64,000 bases of DNA from Clostridia bacterium (lineage in GTDB: Bacteria > Bacillota > Clostridia > TANB77 > CAG-508), in contig CAAGKK010000023.1 in assembly GCA_900770385.1 (NCBI GenBank), positions 1 to 64,000 of the forward strand. Direction: 5' to 3'. The position numbers were made by a program, and so were the translations under genes. This document shows, piece by piece, positions 8,331-17,274 of this stretch (position 1 is its first letter; the number at the start of each line of letters is the position of its first letter). The notes beneath the pieces are model-generated. The model did not search any database. It saw only the letters and a program-made list of their open reading frames with translations, and had not been told where the DNA came from.

Positions 8331-9362
8331 TTATGAATTCAAAAATTTAGCAGTATTTTTCTGAATCCATTTTGGAAGAGAATCGAAATTATCCCTTAAG
8401 AATGACTGAATTTCATATGCGATGATATCCATTTTGTACCGGAGAGGATTAGTTCTCCAGTTATATTCTTCAGGTCCTAATCCCATATAATCTGCCAATA
8501 CTTGTCTTGGGTGTTGACGAGGAAAGTAAGTTTGCGGATCACTGGTTATAAACCAAGTATCCTCTTGATCTATATAAAGCATATATGGATATTCTCCATA
8601 ATCCTTTAATAAATCATCTGGCTTAATTAAAGCAGGATGTAATCCACTTTTTTGTACACAATACAACACTGGCATATCAGTGGGGGCTAAGTGTACATGT
8701 GCATGCACAATTGATGTTGCATGTTTTCCGCCACCATTTTTTCCACTACCACACTCAAATACAAAGATTTTTTTGTGATATATTGACTCAAGAATAAATC
8801 TCCAGTCATTAAGAACTTGAAGAAACTCATTAAATGTTTCCTCATCCACTTCTGCAATAGACATGACATGTTCTTTGGGAACAATCATGACATAGCCGTC
8901 GAAGAAAGCTCCTAAACCAGGAACTACATAAAAGCTTTTGCTTTCATAAAGTACATGTTCCGGCTTTTTGTTTTCGCCTTTGGCAATTTTGCAAAGCAAA
9001 CAGTCAGCTTTAACAGCTTCACTGCTTTTTGAATCTTCGGATTCATGGTCTCCTATATCGATGTTTTTGCTTTCCATTAACTTAGGAAAATCACTTAATA
9101 CATTGTTAATATTAAGAGCCATATCATCGATGGATGTAAATGTTGTTAAATTAACCACAACTGGATTATATTTTTGCATATACAATTCATAAGTTGTAGC
9201 AAAGAATACAACATTCTTGTTGTGTGCTCTGACATTCTGAACAATTTCGTCTTTCAGATTTGTAACAATTGTTACTGCTTTAAATCCTCTTATGAAATTA
9301 AAGCTGATCCGAATTTCGTCTTCCTGTCCAAGGAGAATGATTACTTGTTGTGTTTTTTTCAA
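8331..9362 (-). CDS. HIT-domain protein with an extra N-terminal domain
   Basis: The 343-residue protein has a HIT (histidine triad) nucleotide-binding domain from about residue 118 to 230: CLLCKIAKGENKKPEHVLYE, then GYVMIVPKEHVMSIAE and the active-site triad SIVHAHVHLAP. The first ~110 residues (start MKKTQQVIILLGQEDEIRIS) look like a separate receiver-like or nucleotide-binding alpha/beta domain that I do not recognise, and a ~100-residue C-terminal extension follows the HIT core. HIT enzymes hydrolyse or transfer nucleoside phosphates or phosphoramidates. Base composition is clearly richer in GC than its neighbours and codons such as CCG, CGG and GCG are used, suggesting recent transfer. 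An AGGAGG RBS is upstream. Confidence 0.8.
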   Translation of the reverse strand: MKKTQQVIILLGQEDEIRISFNFIRGFKAVTIVTNLKDEIVQNVRAHNKNVVFFATTYELYMQKYNPVVVNLTTFTSIDDMALNINNVLSDFPKLMESKNIDIGDHESEDSKSSEAVKADCLLCKIAKGENKKPEHVLYESKSFYVVPGLGAFFDGYVMIVPKEHVMSIAEVDEETFNEFLQVLNDWRFILESIYHKKIFVFECGSGKNGGGKHATSIVHAHVHLAPTDMPVLYCVQKSGLHPALIKPDDLLKDYGEYPYMLYIDQEDTWFITSDPQTYFPRQHPRQVLADYMGLGPEEYNWRTNPLRYKMDIIAYEIQSFLRDNFDSLPKWIQKNTAKFLNS

Positions 9363-9430
9363 TTTGATAACCTCCTAAAATTATATACCTTTATTGTACC
9401 ATAATTTACATAAATAATCAAATATATGCT

Positions 9431-10684
9431 TTATCTTAACACATTAAACCATCTTTCATATAATGATGTTGTTAAATTCCAAAGAGTCATTTGGTGGATA
9501 TCATTTTTAGCAAGTAAGTTAACTTCTAAAAGTTGTTCATTACTAGAAGTATATACTACTTTTCCAACAACAGTTCCTTTATTTATCGGAGCTGATAAAT
9601 TATCATTTAAAACAATATTTTGTTCAATGTTTGAATTTTGACCTTTCTTTAATAAAATGTTAGCATCTTTTTCTAATATTAAGTCAACGTTCTTCTCAAT
9701 ACTTTTGTTTATTGATACTTGTGTAACTACATCATTCTTAGAACCAAATGATTTACAAGAATAATTTGCAAATCCGTAATCCAAAAGTTTTGTAGCTTCT
9801 GCAAATCTTATTTTAGTAGAAGGTGCTTTCATTATAACAGCAATTAAAGATAAATTATCTCTGGTAGCAGAGGCAGACAAATTGTATAGAGCGACAGAAG
9901 TTGAACCAGTTTTTAAACCAGTCGCTCCTTTGTAGTTTCTTATTAATTTATTTGTATTTACTAGCTGAGATTTTCCATCTCTAATAGAATCCATCCAAAT
10001 TGTTGTATATTTTTGAATATTTGGATGATTTAATAACAATTCTCTAGACATTATAGCTATATCGTAAGCAGAAGTAACATGACCGTCTTCATCTATACCA
10101 TGGCAATTTTTAAAACATGTGTCATTCATACCTAAAGCTTTTGCTCTTTCATTCATTTTTTGCACAAAGGCTTCTTCACTTCCAGCTAAATATTCTGCCA
10201 TAGCAACTGTACAATCATTTGCTGAAACAACACATATTGATTTTAGCATATCATTTACAGTTAAAGTTTCTTTAGTATCTAGCCATATTTGAGAACCACC
10301 CATGCTGTGAGCATTTTCACTACATGGAATAGGAGTATCTAAAGAAATTTGATTACTATCAAGAGCTTCCATTATTAAAAGCAAGGACATTACTTTTGTT
10401 ACACTAGCAGGTCTTAATTGTTCATGAATATTATGAGCATATAAAACATTACCACTAGATTGTTCTATCAAAATTGCAGAGCCAGATTCTAATTTTAAAG
10501 AATTATCATTATTGATACTAGCAGATGTGAGAACACTATTATTAGAATTCGAAGTATTTTTTATTGAATTGGATCCGTTAGACCAAACATATAAAGAATC
10601 ACTGGCGAAGCAAAAGCTAGCAGAAATAATACTTATTATAAGTACAATAGTGATACATGCAAACTTAAATTTTTTAGAAATCAT
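9431..10684 (-). CDS. D-alanyl-D-alanine carboxypeptidase (PBP5/DacF type)
   Basis: The 417-residue protein begins with a signal peptide (KFKFACITIVLIISIISASF, likely cleaved after CFA) and carries the serine DD-peptidase motifs: SxxK in RPASVTKVMSLL, SxN in VVSANDCTVAMAE, and KTG in GLKTGSTSVALYN. A C-terminal beta domain follows, as in DacA/DacF. It trims the terminal D-Ala of peptidoglycan stem peptides outside the membrane. I start it at 10684 because AGGAGGG lies just upstream; the ORF open to 10762 would add residues before the signal peptide. Sporulation-specific or vegetative use cannot be decided. The final C-terminal amphipathic helix (MTLWNLTTSLYERWFNVLR) fits a membrane anchor. 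Confidence 0.92.
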   Translation of the reverse strand: MISKKFKFACITIVLIISIISASFCFASDSLYVWSNGSNSIKNTSNSNNSVLTSASINNDNSLKLESGSAILIEQSSGNVLYAHNIHEQLRPASVTKVMSLLLIMEALDSNQISLDTPIPCSENAHSMGGSQIWLDTKETLTVNDMLKSICVVSANDCTVAMAEYLAGSEEAFVQKMNERAKALGMNDTCFKNCHGIDEDGHVTSAYDIAIMSRELLLNHPNIQKYTTIWMDSIRDGKSQLVNTNKLIRNYKGATGLKTGSTSVALYNLSASATRDNLSLIAVIMKAPSTKIRFAEATKLLDYGFANYSCKSFGSKNDVVTQVSINKSIEKNVDLILEKDANILLKKGQNSNIEQNIVLNDNLSAPINKGTVVGKVVYTSSNEQLLEVNLLAKNDIHQMTLWNLTTSLYERWFNVLR

Positions 10685-10735
10685 AAAATCCCTCCTATGG
10701 TATGTATATGACATAAAAAATAATAAAGAACTATA

Positions 10736-10806
10736 AATTGTAATGTAAGAGAGGGGAACCAAAAAGGGTCTGACCCCTTTTGGTTCCCCTCTCTTACATT
10801 ACAATT
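10736..10806. repeat. 71-bp near-perfect inverted repeat (REP/MITE-like)
   Basis: Two ~33-bp arms (AATTGTAATGTAAGAGAGG... and its complement) meet at GGGTCTGACCCC; I see one mismatch in the inner stem. The right arm supplies the last two codons and the stop of the VanW-like gene (TTG TAA on the minus strand). The GGGGTCAGACCCC-plus-GGTTCCCC sequence resembles repeats linked to Y1 transposases in other bacteria. As RNA it forms a very stable hairpin between the two minus-strand genes. Confidence 0.8.
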
Positions 10807-11440
10807 TTTCTACTTTAATAATTACTTTATTGTTTTTTACTTCTGCTTTTAGTTTTATATCATAGTCAGCTAGATTTTTAAATTTTAAATCAGCAGATTT
10901 ATAAGAAACAGCAGCATCTTTTCCGTCTTTTATATATACCACATCTCTACTATGCTCATGGCGTTCTATAATTTCTATATCATCAAGATCTAAAACTGCA
11001 TTATATATGGTCGTACTTACTTGACAAATGCCACCACCATAACTTTTTTTTATCTTTCCATCAGATGTAAAAGCCTTTGCTTTTTTATATCCTCTTTCTT
11101 TAGTAGGGCAGCCTAAAACATCCCATAATGAAAAAGTATCACCAGATTTTACTATTGTATCATTTAAAGTATCACAGGCTAATTCTATATTAGAATATCG
11201 AGCTTTGGTATCTTTTGGAAGCTTGGTAGAAAATTCTGATAAAACCTCATCTTCTGTATCTTCTTTAGGAATTTCTTCTGTTATATTGTTTTCAATATTT
11301 TGATTTGTAGATGTTCTTTCTGCAGTATAATTGCTGGAATAATTTTCTATGTTATTTTGAGGAGTTTTCTTATATATATAAAAGCAAATTACTAATATTA
11401 TAATTATGCATAAAACTATTATAAAAATATTTTTTTTCAT
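10799..11440 (-). CDS. VanW-family protein
   Basis: The 213-residue protein has an N-terminal membrane anchor (IFIIVLCIIIILVICFYIY, residues 4-22), a polar linker of ~50 residues, and then a VanW domain with LPKDTKARYSNIELACDTLND, FSLWDVLGCPTKERGYKKA and the hallmark YGGGICQVSTTIYNAVLD followed by RHEHSRDVVYI. VanW proteins are found with some vancomycin-resistance clusters and widely in spore formers, but their reaction is not established. Its stop codon lies in an inverted repeat. It stands upstream of the D,D-carboxypeptidase on the same strand, so a shared envelope role is possible; the hairpin between them may separate transcripts. Confidence 0.9.
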   Translation of the reverse strand: MKKNIFIIVLCIIIILVICFYIYKKTPQNNIENYSSNYTAERTSTNQNIENNITEEIPKEDTEDEVLSEFSTKLPKDTKARYSNIELACDTLNDTIVKSGDTFSLWDVLGCPTKERGYKKAKAFTSDGKIKKSYGGGICQVSTTIYNAVLDLDDIEIIERHEHSRDVVYIKDGKDAAVSYKSADLKFKNLADYDIKLKAEVKNNKVIIKVEKL

Positions 11441-11505
11441 ATTAATACCTCATAATTAAAATTTCTAAATATTAGTTTTTCCAAAATCCATATAAATATT
11501 TAGAA

Positions 11506-11534
11506 TTGACAAATAAAATAAAAAATACTATAAT
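11506..11534 (+). promoter_or_regulatory. Sigma-A-type promoter for a small membrane protein
   Basis: TTGACA at 11506-11511, 17-nt spacer, TATAAT at 11529-11534. The next gene is the 48-residue ORF at 11565. Confidence 0.75.
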
Positions 11535-11564
11535 AATAAATAGATTATTAAAGGAGAAAGTAAT

Positions 11565-11711
11565 ATGATAGCTAAATATTGGAAAAAAATTGGCTTAATA
11601 ATTTTAATAATATGTTGTTTGTTTAATATTACTTCAAAAATTGTAAAGAAAACACCTATAAAGGAACAATTAATTCAAACAGCACAATATGTTTTAAATC
11701 ATGAAAAATAG
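11565..11711 (+). CDS. Small membrane protein, 48 residues, unknown
   Basis: The ORF MIAKYWKKIGLIILIICCLF... has a consensus promoter and a clear RBS (AAAGGAG, 8 nt before ATG). It has one membrane segment (residues about 9-22) and a charged C-terminus ending QTAQYVLNHEK. I do not recognise it. It is divergent from the VanW-like gene and precedes rpmE by 86 bp. The promoter and RBS argue that it is real; homologues would be needed to confirm it. Confidence 0.6.
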   Translation: MIAKYWKKIGLIILIICCLFNITSKIVKKTPIKEQLIQTAQYVLNHEK

Positions 11712-11797
11712 AGAAAAAACTATTGAAAAAAAAATAATAATGTGTTAAAATAATAAATAGCATTTTTTAGAAAAGGAAGAAAGAGGTGAAACACACA

Positions 11798-11998
11798 ATG
11801 AAAACAGGAATACACCCAGAATATACAGATGCAACAATAACATGTGCATGTGGTAATGTAGTAGAAACTAAATCTACAAAAAAAGATATGAAAGTTGATG
11901 TTTGTTCAAAATGTCATCCATTTTGGACAGGTAATCTAAAACAAAATACAACAGGTGGTAGAGCAGACAAATTTAAGAAAAAATATGGAATTCAATAA
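11798..11998 (+). CDS. rpmE: 50S ribosomal protein L31
   Basis: The 66-residue protein MKTGIHPEYTDATITCACGN has the zinc-binding cysteines CAC (residues 16 and 18) and CSKC (37 and 40), then HPFWTGN, so it is the zinc-containing C+ type of L31. GAGGTG lies 9 nt before ATG 11798; the in-frame GTG at 11786 overlaps that RBS and is not used. A terminator follows at once. Confidence 0.97.
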   Translation: MKTGIHPEYTDATITCACGNVVETKSTKKDMKVDVCSKCHPFWTGNLKQNTTGGRADKFKKKYGIQ

Positions 11999-12001
11999 AA
12001 C

Positions 12002-12039
12002 AAAAAATTCTTCAATTTATATTGGAGAATTTTTTTTAT
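12002..12039 (+). terminator. Rho-independent terminator after rpmE
   Basis: AAAAAATTCTTCAAT pairs with ATTGGAGAATTTTTTTT (one bulge) around a short AT loop. Confidence 0.75.
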
Positions 12040-12075
12040 ATAGTAAGAAAGTTCTAATTCCTAATATATAAAAAA

Positions 12076-12109
12076 TCATATGTGGGGGCGGACGCCTCTG
12101 TCCGCCCGA
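12076..12109. repeat. Solo GC-rich hairpin repeat
   Basis: GGGGGCGGACGCCTCTGTCC with GTCCGCCC at its end matches the hairpin that closes the ~200-bp element (1721-1750) and the copy at 54425. It sits between rpmE and miaB. Confidence 0.7.
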
Positions 12110-12175
12110 GCGGAAGTTTTGTTCTTTACTTTTTTGTTGCATTATGTTAAAATGTAGCATATTGGAGGAATAAAA

Positions 12176-13573
12176 GTGACAGAAAAAGAAGAAGTAAAAC
12201 TACAAAAAAATTATATAAAAAAAATTAAAGAAATTAATGAAAATAAAAATTTAAAATATTATATTTTAACAATGGGATGCAGTTTAAATGAAAATGATTC
12301 CGAAAAAATAAGTGGAATGTTAGAGAAAATGAATTATTCTAAAACAGAGAATTTTGAAGAAGCTAATTTCATTGTTTTTAATACTTGCTGCATTAGAGAA
12401 AATGCAGAAGATAAATTATTTGGCAAATTAGGTGAAGTTAAGAAAGTAAAAAAGTCTAATAATGCTATTATTGCAATTGGTGGATGTATGATGCAAGAAG
12501 AGCATATTTTAGAAAAATTAAATAAAAGCTATCCATATGTAGATATTATATTTGGAACACATACACTTCATAAATTACCAGAAGATGTTTATAAAATTCT
12601 AGAAGGTAAAAACCAAAAAATAGAAGATATATTAGATATAGATGGAAAAATATACGAAGACTTACCAATAAAGAGAGTAGATAATATAAAAGCACAGGTT
12701 ACTATTATGTATGGTTGTAATAATTATTGCACATACTGTATTGTACCATATGTAAGAGGAAGAGAAAGAAGCAGAAATCCAGAGGATATAATTAACGAAA
12801 TAAAAGCTTTAGCAAAAGATGGTTATAAAGAGATAATGTTATTAGGCCAAAATGTTAATTCTTATAATGGTGGAGAAAATTATAATTTTGCCAATTTATT
12901 AAAAGATATAAACAAAATTGAAGGTATAGAAAAAATTAGATTTATATCACCACATCCAAAAGACTTTACAGATGATGTTATAGAAGCAATAGCAATTAGT
13001 AAAAAAGTATGCAATACATTGCATTTGCCATTACAATCTGGAAGTACAGCCATACTAAAAGCTATGAATAGAAAATATACAAAAGAACAATACTTAGAAT
13101 TAGTAGAAAAAATAAAAAACAAAATACCAGATGTAACACTTACTACTGATATAATTGTAGGGTTCCCAGGAGAAACAGAAAAGGATTTTGAAGATACACT
13201 AGATGTAGTAAGAAAAGTGAAATTTGAACAAGTATTCATGTTTATATATTCAAGAAGAAAAGGTACAGTTGCAGATAAGATGGAAAACCAAATTCCAGAA
13301 GATGTTAAACATAAAAGATTTGATAGATTAAAAGAATTAGTAGAAAGTCAAATAAAAGAAAACAATCAAAAGTATATAGGTACTATTCAAAAGATTTTAA
13401 TTGACGGCACAAGTAAAACAAATGACAACACATTAAGTGGAAGAACAGATAGCAACAAGGTTGTAGTAATAGAAGCAGATAAAAAATATATAAATCATAC
13501 TGTAAATGTGAAAATTGTACAAGATTGTATGTGGTATTTAAAAGGAGAAATTGTAAATGAAACAAATAACTGA
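12176..13573 (+). CDS. miaB: tRNA-2-methylthio-N6-dimethylallyladenosine synthase MiaB
   Basis: The 465-residue radical-SAM methylthiotransferase has the UPF0004 domain first (YILTMGCSLNENDSEKISGM, with cluster cysteines in NTCCIREN and IGGCM), then the radical-SAM motif YGCNNYCTYCIVPYVRGRER (about 180-199) and a C-terminal TRAM domain. It adds the methylthio group to i6A37 of tRNAs reading UNN codons. It starts with GTG at 12176, 7 nt after GGAGGAA. Its end overlaps the next ORF by 17 nt. mutS is two genes downstream, the usual miaB-mutS neighbourhood. Confidence 0.96.
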   Translation: MTEKEEVKLQKNYIKKIKEINENKNLKYYILTMGCSLNENDSEKISGMLEKMNYSKTENFEEANFIVFNTCCIRENAEDKLFGKLGEVKKVKKSNNAIIAIGGCMMQEEHILEKLNKSYPYVDIIFGTHTLHKLPEDVYKILEGKNQKIEDILDIDGKIYEDLPIKRVDNIKAQVTIMYGCNNYCTYCIVPYVRGRERSRNPEDIINEIKALAKDGYKEIMLLGQNVNSYNGGENYNFANLLKDINKIEGIEKIRFISPHPKDFTDDVIEAIAISKKVCNTLHLPLQSGSTAILKAMNRKYTKEQYLELVEKIKNKIPDVTLTTDIIVGFPGETEKDFEDTLDVVRKVKFEQVFMFIYSRRKGTVADKMENQIPEDVKHKRFDRLKELVESQIKENNQKYIGTIQKILIDGTSKTNDNTLSGRTDSNKVVVIEADKKYINHTVNVKIVQDCMWYLKGEIVNETNN

Positions 13574-14294
13574 TGAAGAATTTTATGAAAGCATAGAGAA
13601 AATTATTAGAGGAGAAAGCTCAAGGGCAAAACTTATAAGAGAATTAGAAACGGATTCAAGAACTTTAAATAACAAAATACAAGAATTGGTAATTTATAAT
13701 CCAGAATTATATTCTAGATTTATCAAAAAATTTCCATATAGAACAAAAACAAGAGATGATATCGATTTTGAAGCTTTAGCTATTGAAATCACCAAAAATG
13801 GTACTACTACTTTTCAAGCTTCTAAAAAATATAATATTGGAGAAAGAACAATTAGGAGAAGAATGAAAGAATTAGCTAAAGAAAATCCATATTTAGCAGA
13901 AATATATAATGAAGTAAAAGAAAACAACAAACATTCGAGAAGTAACTCTTTAGAATTACAAGATAAAATTAGTAAATTAATATTAAGGCCTGTGCAAATT
14001 TCAGAAATAAATGAAACGAGAGAAAAACAGTTAGAAGAAATAGAAAGAGTATTTAATAAAAGATGCCAAATTGTTAGTAAAGAAGAAGCGGCTAAAAGTA
14101 TGGGAATGACAGCTAATAGAGTATATAAAGTTTTAAATGAGTTGTATAGAATGAGAATTGAAAGAGAAAGTAAAAACCAAAATTTTAAAGATACTTTAAA
14201 ATTTAATAGTAATGATATTACTATTATTAACACATCTGATAAAGAAGTAAGAAGAAGAGATAAAGAAAATGAAAGACAACCTGGAGAAGAGTAA
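13557..14294 (+). CDS. Predicted helix-turn-helix DNA-binding protein, unknown
   Basis: The 245-residue, highly charged protein lies between miaB and mutS and overlaps the miaB stop, so it is translationally coupled. Three segments look like helix-turn-helix units: residues about 18-40 (SSRAKLIRELETDSRTLNNK), about 75-105 (TTTFQASKKYNIGERTIRRR), and about 172-195 (SKEEAAKSMGMTANRVYKVL). The C-terminal 40 residues are polar and probably disordered. I do not recognise the family. A regulatory or DNA-binding role is inferred from these segments only. Confidence 0.7.
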   Translation: MKQITDEEFYESIEKIIRGESSRAKLIRELETDSRTLNNKIQELVIYNPELYSRFIKKFPYRTKTRDDIDFEALAIEITKNGTTTFQASKKYNIGERTIRRRMKELAKENPYLAEIYNEVKENNKHSRSNSLELQDKISKLILRPVQISEINETREKQLEEIERVFNKRCQIVSKEEAAKSMGMTANRVYKVLNELYRMRIERESKNQNFKDTLKFNSNDITIINTSDKEVRRRDKENERQPGEE

Positions 14295-14325
14295 ATGTAA
14301 AAAAGAAGGGAAGTAAAAAATAAAA

Positions 14326-16941
14326 ATGGCAGAATATTCACCAATGATGCAACACTATCTTGCAACTAAAGAAAAATATAAAGATTGTATACTATTTTAT
14401 AGACTAGGTGATTTCTATGAGATGTTTTTTGATGACGCTATAACAGCATCAAGAGAACTAGAATTAACCTTAACAGGAAAAGACTGTGGACAAGAAGAAA
14501 GAGCTCCAATGTGTGGAATACCATTTCACGCAGCAGAAATATATATATCTAGGTTAATAGGCAAAGGATATAAAGTAGCAATATGTGAACAATTAGAAGA
14601 TCCAAAGCAAGCAAAAGGAATAGTAAAAAGAGATGTTATAAGGGTAGTTACACCTGGTACAGTTATTGAATCTAACATGTTAGATGAAAAAAAGAATAAT
14701 TATATAATGTCTATATATAAAAGTGGTTTATATTTTGGTATGGCAGTTTGTGACATATCAACAGGTGATTTTTTTGCAACTCAAATAAAAGAAACAAATA
14801 ATTTTTCTGTTTTATTAGATGAAATTTCTAGATATGCACCAGCAGAACTTGTTGTAAATGATATGATGTTTGCAAGTACTGAAGAGATTAATAAAATAAA
14901 AGAAAGATTTGAGTGTTATATATCTAGGTTATCAGAAGATAAGTATGAAAATAATTATGAAGAAATAGCATTAAACTATACATTGTATTATGAAGGAAGA
15001 AAGTTAGAAGATATAGAGTCTAAAAAGTTAGCAATAATAGCTTCTTGTGGACTAATAACATATTTTAATGAAACACAAAAAATAAAACTAGAACATATTA
15101 ACAAAATATACATATATAATACAACTAAATATATGGCACTAGATATTAATACTAGAAGAAATTTAGAGCTTACCGAAAAAATGAGAGACAAGTCTAAAAA
15201 GGGAACTCTTTTATGGGTGTTAGATAAAACATCTACATCAATGGGTGGTAGACAGCTAAGAAGATGGATTAACGATCCATTAATAGATATTAATGAAATT
15301 AATAATAGACTAGATTCAGTAAGAGAACTAAAAGATAATGTTATATTAAAAGGAGATATTATAGATTCTTTAAAAAGAGTTTATGATATAGAAAGATTAA
15401 TCGGAAAAATATCATATGGTAATGCGAACGGTAGAGATATGATATCATTAAAAAATTCAATAGGACAATTACCAGGGTTAAAACAAATATTATCAAAAAC
15501 AAATTCAAAAATGTTGGTTAATCTTTATAATGAATTAGATGAATTAAAAGACATATATGATTTAATTGATAAATCAATAGTAGAGGAACCTCCTATATCA
15601 GTAAAAGAAGGAGGATTAATAAAAAAAGGATATAATTTAGATATCGATGAATATAAAGAAGCAACAACAAACGGAAAAAAATGGATTGTAGAATTAGAAG
15701 CGTCAGAAAAAGAAAAAACAGGAATTAAGAACTTAAAGGTGGGATATAACAAAGTATTTGGATATTTTATAGAAGTAACTAAATCAAACTTATCACAAGT
15801 TCCAGCAAGTTATATAAGAAAACAAACATTAACAAATGCAGAAAGATATATAACAGAAGAATTAAAAGAGCTAGAAGAAAAAACTTTAGGTGCACAAGAA
15901 AAGTTGATTGACTTAGAATATAATGTATTCCAAGAAATAAGAAACAATATTGCTTCACAAATACAAAGAATTCAACAAGCTGCAATGATAGTTTCAACAC
16001 TTGATGTTATTGCATCATTTGCAACTGTTGCAGTAGATTTAAATTATTGCATGCCAATTGTAGATAATAGCGGAGAAATCAATATAAAAGATGGAAGACA
16101 TCCAGTTATTGAAAAAATGTTACCTTTTGGTAGCTTTATTGAAAATGATACTTATTTAAATAAAGGTGAAGATAGACTATCAATTATAACAGGACCTAAT
16201 ATGGCAGGAAAGTCAACTTATATGAGACAAGTAGCATTAATAACTTTAATGGCTCAAATAGGAAGTTTCGTTCCAGCAAGTTATGCTAAAATTGGAGTAG
16301 TAGATAAAATTTTTACAAGAGTTGGAGCATCAGATGATCTAAGTATGGGACAAAGTACCTTTATGGTAGAAATGATGGAAGTAGCAAATATTTTAAAGGA
16401 AGCAACTAGCAATAGTTTGGTTATACTAGATGAAATTGGTAGAGGAACATCAACTTATGATGGTTTATCAATTGCATGGGCAGTTGCTAAATACATTGCA
16501 GATAAAGAAAAATGTGGAGCTAAAACTTTATTTGCAACACACTATCATGAATTAACACAATTGGAAAATGAAGTAGAAGGTGTAAAAAATTATTCTGTTG
16601 CAGTAAAAGAAAAAGGCGAAGATGTTATATTCCTAAGAAAAATTGTAAAAGGTGGAACAGACGAAAGCTATGGTATACATGTTGCAAAATTAGCAGGAGT
16701 TCCAAAAGAAGTATTAAAAAGTGCAAATGACATACTAAAGGGATTAGAAAGAAAAAGTAATATAATTAATAAATCAGGTAAAACAGAAAGTACAAATAAG
16801 AAAATAGTAAGTGGACAACTAGATATGTATAATTATAAATTAGCAGATATAGCTCACGAATTAGATAAAATAAATGTAAATGAGTTAACACCAATAGATG
16901 CATTAAATATATTAGTGAAATTAAAAGAAAGCGCATCATAA
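14326..16941 (+). CDS. mutS: DNA mismatch repair protein MutS
   Basis: The 871-residue MutS recognises mispairs. The N-terminal mismatch-binding loop has the Phe-x-Glu motif in YRLGDFYEMFFDDA (residues about 25-38). The ATPase has Walker A GPNMAGKST (about 624), then DDLSMGQSTFMVEM, Walker B LVILDEIGRGTSTYDG and FATHYHEL. The C-terminus ends in the clamp-type helical tail. Length is normal. RBS GAAGGGAAGT is upstream. mutL is not in the window; a repeat cluster follows instead. Confidence 0.98.
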   Translation: MAEYSPMMQHYLATKEKYKDCILFYRLGDFYEMFFDDAITASRELELTLTGKDCGQEERAPMCGIPFHAAEIYISRLIGKGYKVAICEQLEDPKQAKGIVKRDVIRVVTPGTVIESNMLDEKKNNYIMSIYKSGLYFGMAVCDISTGDFFATQIKETNNFSVLLDEISRYAPAELVVNDMMFASTEEINKIKERFECYISRLSEDKYENNYEEIALNYTLYYEGRKLEDIESKKLAIIASCGLITYFNETQKIKLEHINKIYIYNTTKYMALDINTRRNLELTEKMRDKSKKGTLLWVLDKTSTSMGGRQLRRWINDPLIDINEINNRLDSVRELKDNVILKGDIIDSLKRVYDIERLIGKISYGNANGRDMISLKNSIGQLPGLKQILSKTNSKMLVNLYNELDELKDIYDLIDKSIVEEPPISVKEGGLIKKGYNLDIDEYKEATTNGKKWIVELEASEKEKTGIKNLKVGYNKVFGYFIEVTKSNLSQVPASYIRKQTLTNAERYITEELKELEEKTLGAQEKLIDLEYNVFQEIRNNIASQIQRIQQAAMIVSTLDVIASFATVAVDLNYCMPIVDNSGEINIKDGRHPVIEKMLPFGSFIENDTYLNKGEDRLSIITGPNMAGKSTYMRQVALITLMAQIGSFVPASYAKIGVVDKIFTRVGASDDLSMGQSTFMVEMMEVANILKEATSNSLVILDEIGRGTSTYDGLSIAWAVAKYIADKEKCGAKTLFATHYHELTQLENEVEGVKNYSVAVKEKGEDVIFLRKIVKGGTDESYGIHVAKLAGVPKEVLKSANDILKGLERKSNIINKSGKTESTNKKIVSGQLDMYNYKLADIAHELDKINVNELTPIDALNILVKLKESAS

Positions 16942-16992
16942 TATCTGCGCTGTTATAAAAGTGAATAATCAATTATTCACTTTTAATTAAAT

Positions 16993-17022
16993 TATGTGCG
17001 GGCGGACCATTGAGTCCGCCTG
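16993..17022. repeat. Solo GC-rich hairpin repeat 3' of mutS
   Basis: GCGGGCGGAC and GTCCGCCTGC form a near-perfect stem. It is followed by ATCTACGAAGAAATAC, which also follows the hairpin of repeat copy 2 (TATCTACAAAGAAATACC), so it is the tail of a decayed element directly abutting copy 3. Confidence 0.65.
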
Positions 17023-17051
17023 CATCTACGAAGAAATACTTTATAAATATT

Positions 17052-17251
17052 CAGACTACATTTTGAGCACTTTCTTTCCAAATTAGACCCTCCAAGACAA
17101 GGAGTAATCCGTATGCCTCAAAGGGCTGTCGGGCCCTAATTTTCCAAAAAAGTCTCAAAATAGTCTGAACTCTATAAATTATTAATTTTTAATTATTCAT
17201 CATTCACTATTAATTAGATTATATGTATGGGCGGAACCACGTGTCCGCCCG
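17052..17251. repeat. Dispersed ~200-bp inverted-repeat element, copy 3
   Basis: The arms CAGACTACATTTTGAG (17052) and CTCAAAATAGTCTG (to 17167) pair; inside are CCAAATTAG and CTAATTTTCC. The terminal GC hairpin (GGGCGGAAC...GTCCGCCC) is at 17226-17251. It fills the intergenic region between mutS and spoIIAA, just upstream of a Spo0A box. Confidence 0.85.
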
Positions 17252-17274
17252 TAATTGTTTGAAACTAAAAATAA

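Noticed and set aside
1..17251. Repeated ~200-bp blocks as a possible CRISPR array
   Set aside because: Copies are kilobases apart, not tandem with spacers, and no cas genes are present.
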